Source of the DNA: Cynocephalus volans
Lineage: Eukaryota > Chordata > Mammalia > Dermoptera > Cynocephalidae
Direction: 5' to 3'
Assembly: GCF_027409185.1 (NCBI RefSeq)
Contig: NC_084466.1
Location: 69,608,501 to 69,672,500, forward strand
Length of the DNA: 64,000 bases
This document shows positions 60,780 to 64,000 of this stretch, piece by piece. Numbering within the stretch: position 1 is the stretch's first letter; each line of letters starts with the position of its first letter. Under the pieces are notes generated by a model. It searched no databases and was not told the DNA's origin. It saw only the letters and a list, made by a program, of their open reading frames with translations. A program made the translations under genes and the position numbers.

Positions 60780-61480
60780 ACTGCTGGCTTGCCCTTAAAA
60801 CTCCGTGTCCTGGCCGTGGGCCGTGAGTGCGTGCGTGAGTGTGTTAGGGGATCTGCGTTTGCGGTGGCCGTGTCACCTCCCGCAGGACCTTTGTGGCCGC
60901 GTGAGTTTCCTGCCAGTTTCCTGTCTGGCAGCAGGCTAGCCGGGGGCGGGCAGGAAAGGATGCGCTGCCCAGAAGGGGCGGGGGCGGCCCTCGCCCGGTG
61001 CCGAATGCCCCCCGCCCTCCGGGTGCCCGCCCTCCCCGCGCCGTCTGGGGCGGGCCCGGGCGGGGCTGCGGGAGCGGCGCGCGGCGGGGCCGGGCTGCGC
61101 AGTCCGGGGACGCGGGATGCCCGGCGCGCTGCCTCGCCGCGCCTGAGGCCTCCCGCCAGCCAGCCTTGCCGCCTCGCCACCTAGCCACCTCGCGCTGCCC
61201 GGGCCGCTGCGCCCGCCGGTCCTGAGAGGTAAGAAGAGCCCTCCGCGGCCCGGTGCGCGCCACTCGGCGGGCGCTCTCGTGTCGCGGGGGCCCCCCCTCC
61301 GGCAGCTCCTCTGGGGTCGGGAATTGCCCTCGGACCCTGCCGCCGCTCAGCCACCCGAAAGCGCAGGTGGACGGTGGCGTTCCCTGCACGCCACTCGCCT
61401 CCGCCCCCAGGGGACAGCTTGTAAAAGGTGTCGTCTCCACACCGTGGAGTCCCGACTTTAACCTGCACCTAGCTCTCCCC
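60780..61480. promoter_or_regulatory. THSD1 CpG-island promoter and 5' UTR exon
   Basis: CpG-dense. The first-exon donor is GAGAG|GTAAGA at 61228/61229. No TATA box is clear and the start of transcription is undetermined. Several overlapping long frames are compositional. Confidence 0.75.
60980..61228 (+). other. THSD1: THSD1 exon 1 (5' UTR), approximate start
   Basis: Only the 3' boundary (61228) is supported, by a consensus donor. The 5' boundary is a guess within the CpG island. Exon 2 joins at 63852 after a CAG acceptor. Confidence 0.5.
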
Positions 61481-63851
61481 TGGCGCAGGTGCTGCCGCGT
61501 GACTGAGCCTGGACGTTGAGTCCGAATTGTTGGGACCCTTGAAAAATCGCATCTTGGGATACTGAGCGTTGCGGAATAAGTTTGCTTCTTTCTAAAAAGA
61601 AACCCTTTCTGGGGTACAATCAGTATGAAATATAAGCATTTCAAAACAGTCCTCATTAAGAGGGCTTTATGCTGACGACACCAGGGCTAGCTTTCCAAAC
61701 GTGAACTTGACTTGCGTGCCTTTGCAAAGCGCACCGCTTCCCAGGGAAGCTGCACCCAACCGGTGGGACTAGGCAGAGCAGACCCGACTGAATATATAAA
61801 TAAATCCTGTTTACACGAGTTGCTTTGGAATTAGGGATTTCCTCCCAATAAACATTATTATTAGATATACACACCAGCATGTGCATGTTGTCAGAAGAGA
61901 CAAAATCACTGTGCTTCATTTTGTTTTCCCTTTTACTCTTTGACAAATCATTGGTCCCATAGACACTAGCGTAATGCATTTACTTTTTCTGCAGCTCAAG
62001 AGGGCTGTAAAAGCATTTGTCTTAGCTGGTTTCAGCAAAAACGTGGGATCTAAGGTTGGGCGATGACGTTAGCCATTGAGAATATCCTGTTTCTCCCTAC
62101 CCTCTCAGCTGATGCATTTAGAATTTGTCTATATTTATTTATGTAAATGTTATATAGAAGTATTTTTAAATGTGTATAAAATATACCTTAAGTTATTGTT
62201 ATCTTAGAATGAATGTCGGATTAAACATTTTAAGTGGCCAGTTGTGGTATTTGGAACAACATAAAAATAAGCAAGCAAAGTAGAAAAAAAACTAGAGGCA
62301 GATTTTGATTGTGATTATGATCATAATTCATATTAGAACTGACAGGTAGGCTAGTGTATTTAATCCATTTCTGTTTAGCTCAAAATATAGATTATGACAC
62401 AGTTCTATGTTTTAGTGGTCATTTTCATAAGGAAAATGCATTGTAGCCACAAAAACAGTTATGATTAGCAGCTTTTTTTTTTTTTTTAAAGGTTGTCGTG
62501 GGGAAGTAAGCAATTTGGAAGAAACCAGTTCAACTTTGGTGAGCTTGCTTCTCAGTTTGGTTACTGAATCTCAGTGACTTAAAGCAAGTATTTTAATTGC
62601 TCTAAGTGTCTGCACTTGCCCAAGAGATACAATGATGTTTTCTGCAGGGTCCTCAACTGCTGCCTTTGGTCAGGTTTCCCTGCCCATGTTCAAGGAAAGG
62701 ATTGGGTCAAATCTGTGGCTAATTCCACCAACACAGAGTTTTCTTTTGGTTTTTTTGTTTGTTTGTTTTTGGGGAGGAGAGGGAGCCCTAATCATCTGAA
62801 TAATTGCACTTCTAATCTCCACTTGCCTTTCAGGAAGTACAGTATTTCCTTTGTTCAACCATCTCTTACTGAAAGAAAGCTAATAGAGACACATGTTTCC
62901 TTTCCATTGAATTTTGGCTTATTTCACTCAGTCCTCCTGTTTTCATTAATTTCTGTTCTTATCTGAAGGGATGTAACATGTTTTTGGAATATAATGTACT
63001 TGCTTGCTAAAAACACATTAACTGTGAATAATGGGGGGACTACAAACATTAAGAAAATATATATTTGGTTATCTTTAATATCACATAGTTTGCTAGACTC
63101 TCATATGAAAAAACTGGCCTTAAGTGCCATACCTTGTATTCTATAGCCTAATAGTCTGTTTATATCAAAGTAACTGCCTCTTCCCACAAACCACTCTGAG
63201 CCACAGGCCAACATAGTGTTACCTGCCCTCCTAGGTGGTCTGGGAAGATTGCTGCATGAATCATCTATCTCCTGATGCATACCAGGAGCAAATATTGCAA
63301 GAATGACAGAAGAAAATTGTTATTTACCTGTTTCCTTAGACTGCTTAAGCAAGGGAAGTCAGGGCCACATGGAGTTCACATTTAATTGTAATACTCTGGG
63401 TATCTTTTTCAAAGGTTTGATCTTGGATGTAGCTCCTAAGAATCAAGAAATGAACCAATCTAGATAGCACACCAATTTTGCAAGGAAGTGTTAATAGCCC
63501 ATTTGTGGAAGATAGGCAGGGAGGGTTTGGGTGTACACAGCACAATGCTAAATGAAAATTAAACTCTGCTCTTAAGAACATTCTATGAAGATAAGAAACT
63601 TCAGTGTTTTACAAGAATAATCAATCTTCTTGGTGGTAGGCATACCTGAATGTTCTTGATAAATGAGCTGTAATGGAATAAAAGGGACTTGTACAATTAC
63701 AGGTCATTGCCCAGGGAAAATGTGTCCTCCTTAGTTTCCTCTCAGTATCACCTAGGAAGTTTGACTTCTTAGGATGGTTTTGTCATTTCATGATTACTGT
63801 TTTATGAATCATATTGAATCGAGCCATCATTTCCTGAGGTTCTGATTTCAG
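61481..63851 (+). other. THSD1 intron 1
   Basis: 2.6 kb in full, mostly AT-rich. I recognise no repeat with confidence. Confidence 0.55.
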
Positions 63852-63932
63852 GTTTTTTGAAAAAGAAAAATTACAACTTGGATGTGAGAAAGGACATGAG
63901 GAGACTAAAGACCTGGGATTTTGCTGATCAGA

Positions 63933-63990
63933 ATGAACCCAATGTTGAAGGACTTTTCAAATCTATTGTTGGTGGTGCTCTGTGACTACG
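63933..63990 (+). CDS. THSD1: THSD1 N-terminus (partial; gene continues past the window)
   Basis: THSD1 is a single-pass membrane protein with a thrombospondin type 1 repeat. In endothelial cells it supports focal adhesion through talin, and variants are linked to intracranial aneurysm. Only the first 19 codons are here: MNPMLKDFSNLLLVVLCDY, plus one base, then donor GTGAGT at 63991. The hydrophobic LLLVVL core fits the start of a signal peptide. Exon 2 begins at 63852 after TTTCAG, leaving 81 bases of 5' UTR. A second in-frame ATG at 63942 could also be used, but the upstream one matches the family start. Its position downstream of VPS36 agrees with human gene order. Confidence 0.9.
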
Positions 63991-64000
63991 GTGAGTATTG

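Noticed and set aside
60759-61656. Frames of 141, 135 and 270 aa on both strands at the THSD1 promoter
   Set aside because: GC-driven low-complexity translations. The region fits a 5' UTR exon and promoter.

Overview
This window is nuclear DNA of a placental mammal. It holds multi-exon genes with GT-AG introns, CpG-island promoters, and the usual mammalian repeats (MIR, L2, old L1, MaLR LTRs, Tigger). The only young repeats are L1 and a tRNA-Ile-like SINE whose recent copies carry a second partial unit. That SINE type rules out the primate Alu, rodent B1/B2 and horse ERE backgrounds. Colugos are one candidate, since their CYN SINEs are tRNA-Ile-derived; rhinolophoid bats are another. I cannot settle the species from sequence alone. 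The gene order CKAP2 - VPS36 - THSD1 matches human 13q14.3, read in the inverted direction.

Layout. (1) 651-12771, minus strand: CKAP2, complete in nine coding exons (686 aa). Its CpG-island promoter lies around 12.3-13.06 kb and its 3' UTR runs toward base 1. (2) 13.06-26.5 kb: intergenic DNA between two divergent promoters. It contains an LTR-like element rich in CCAAT boxes, MaLR and old L1 fragments, and a full-length young L1 (18126-24908). That L1 has a 14-bp target-site duplication and two uninterrupted ORFs. (3) 26813-55276, plus strand: VPS36, complete in 14 exons (386 aa), with a CpG-island promoter carrying two CTCF-like motifs. Its 9.9-kb first intron holds an internally deleted L1 with an ERV solo LTR inserted in it, plus SINEs and MaLR LTRs. 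(4) 55.3-60.8 kb: VPS36 3' UTR and intergenic DNA. (5) From about 60.8 kb, plus strand: the 5' end of THSD1, with a CpG-island promoter, a 5' UTR exon, and exon 2 with the initiator ATG and 19 codons. The rest lies beyond the window.

The three genes are ordinary neighbours with unrelated jobs: mitotic spindle (CKAP2), ESCRT-II endosomal sorting (VPS36), and endothelial focal adhesion (THSD1). I found no undescribed multigene system. The observations most worth a second look are in the retroelements: the intact L1 has lysine at the conserved Asn14 position of its endonuclease, a second L1 has lost nearly all of ORF2 by a clean 3.9-kb deletion, and an older L1 fragment is also limited to the ORF1/5' end.
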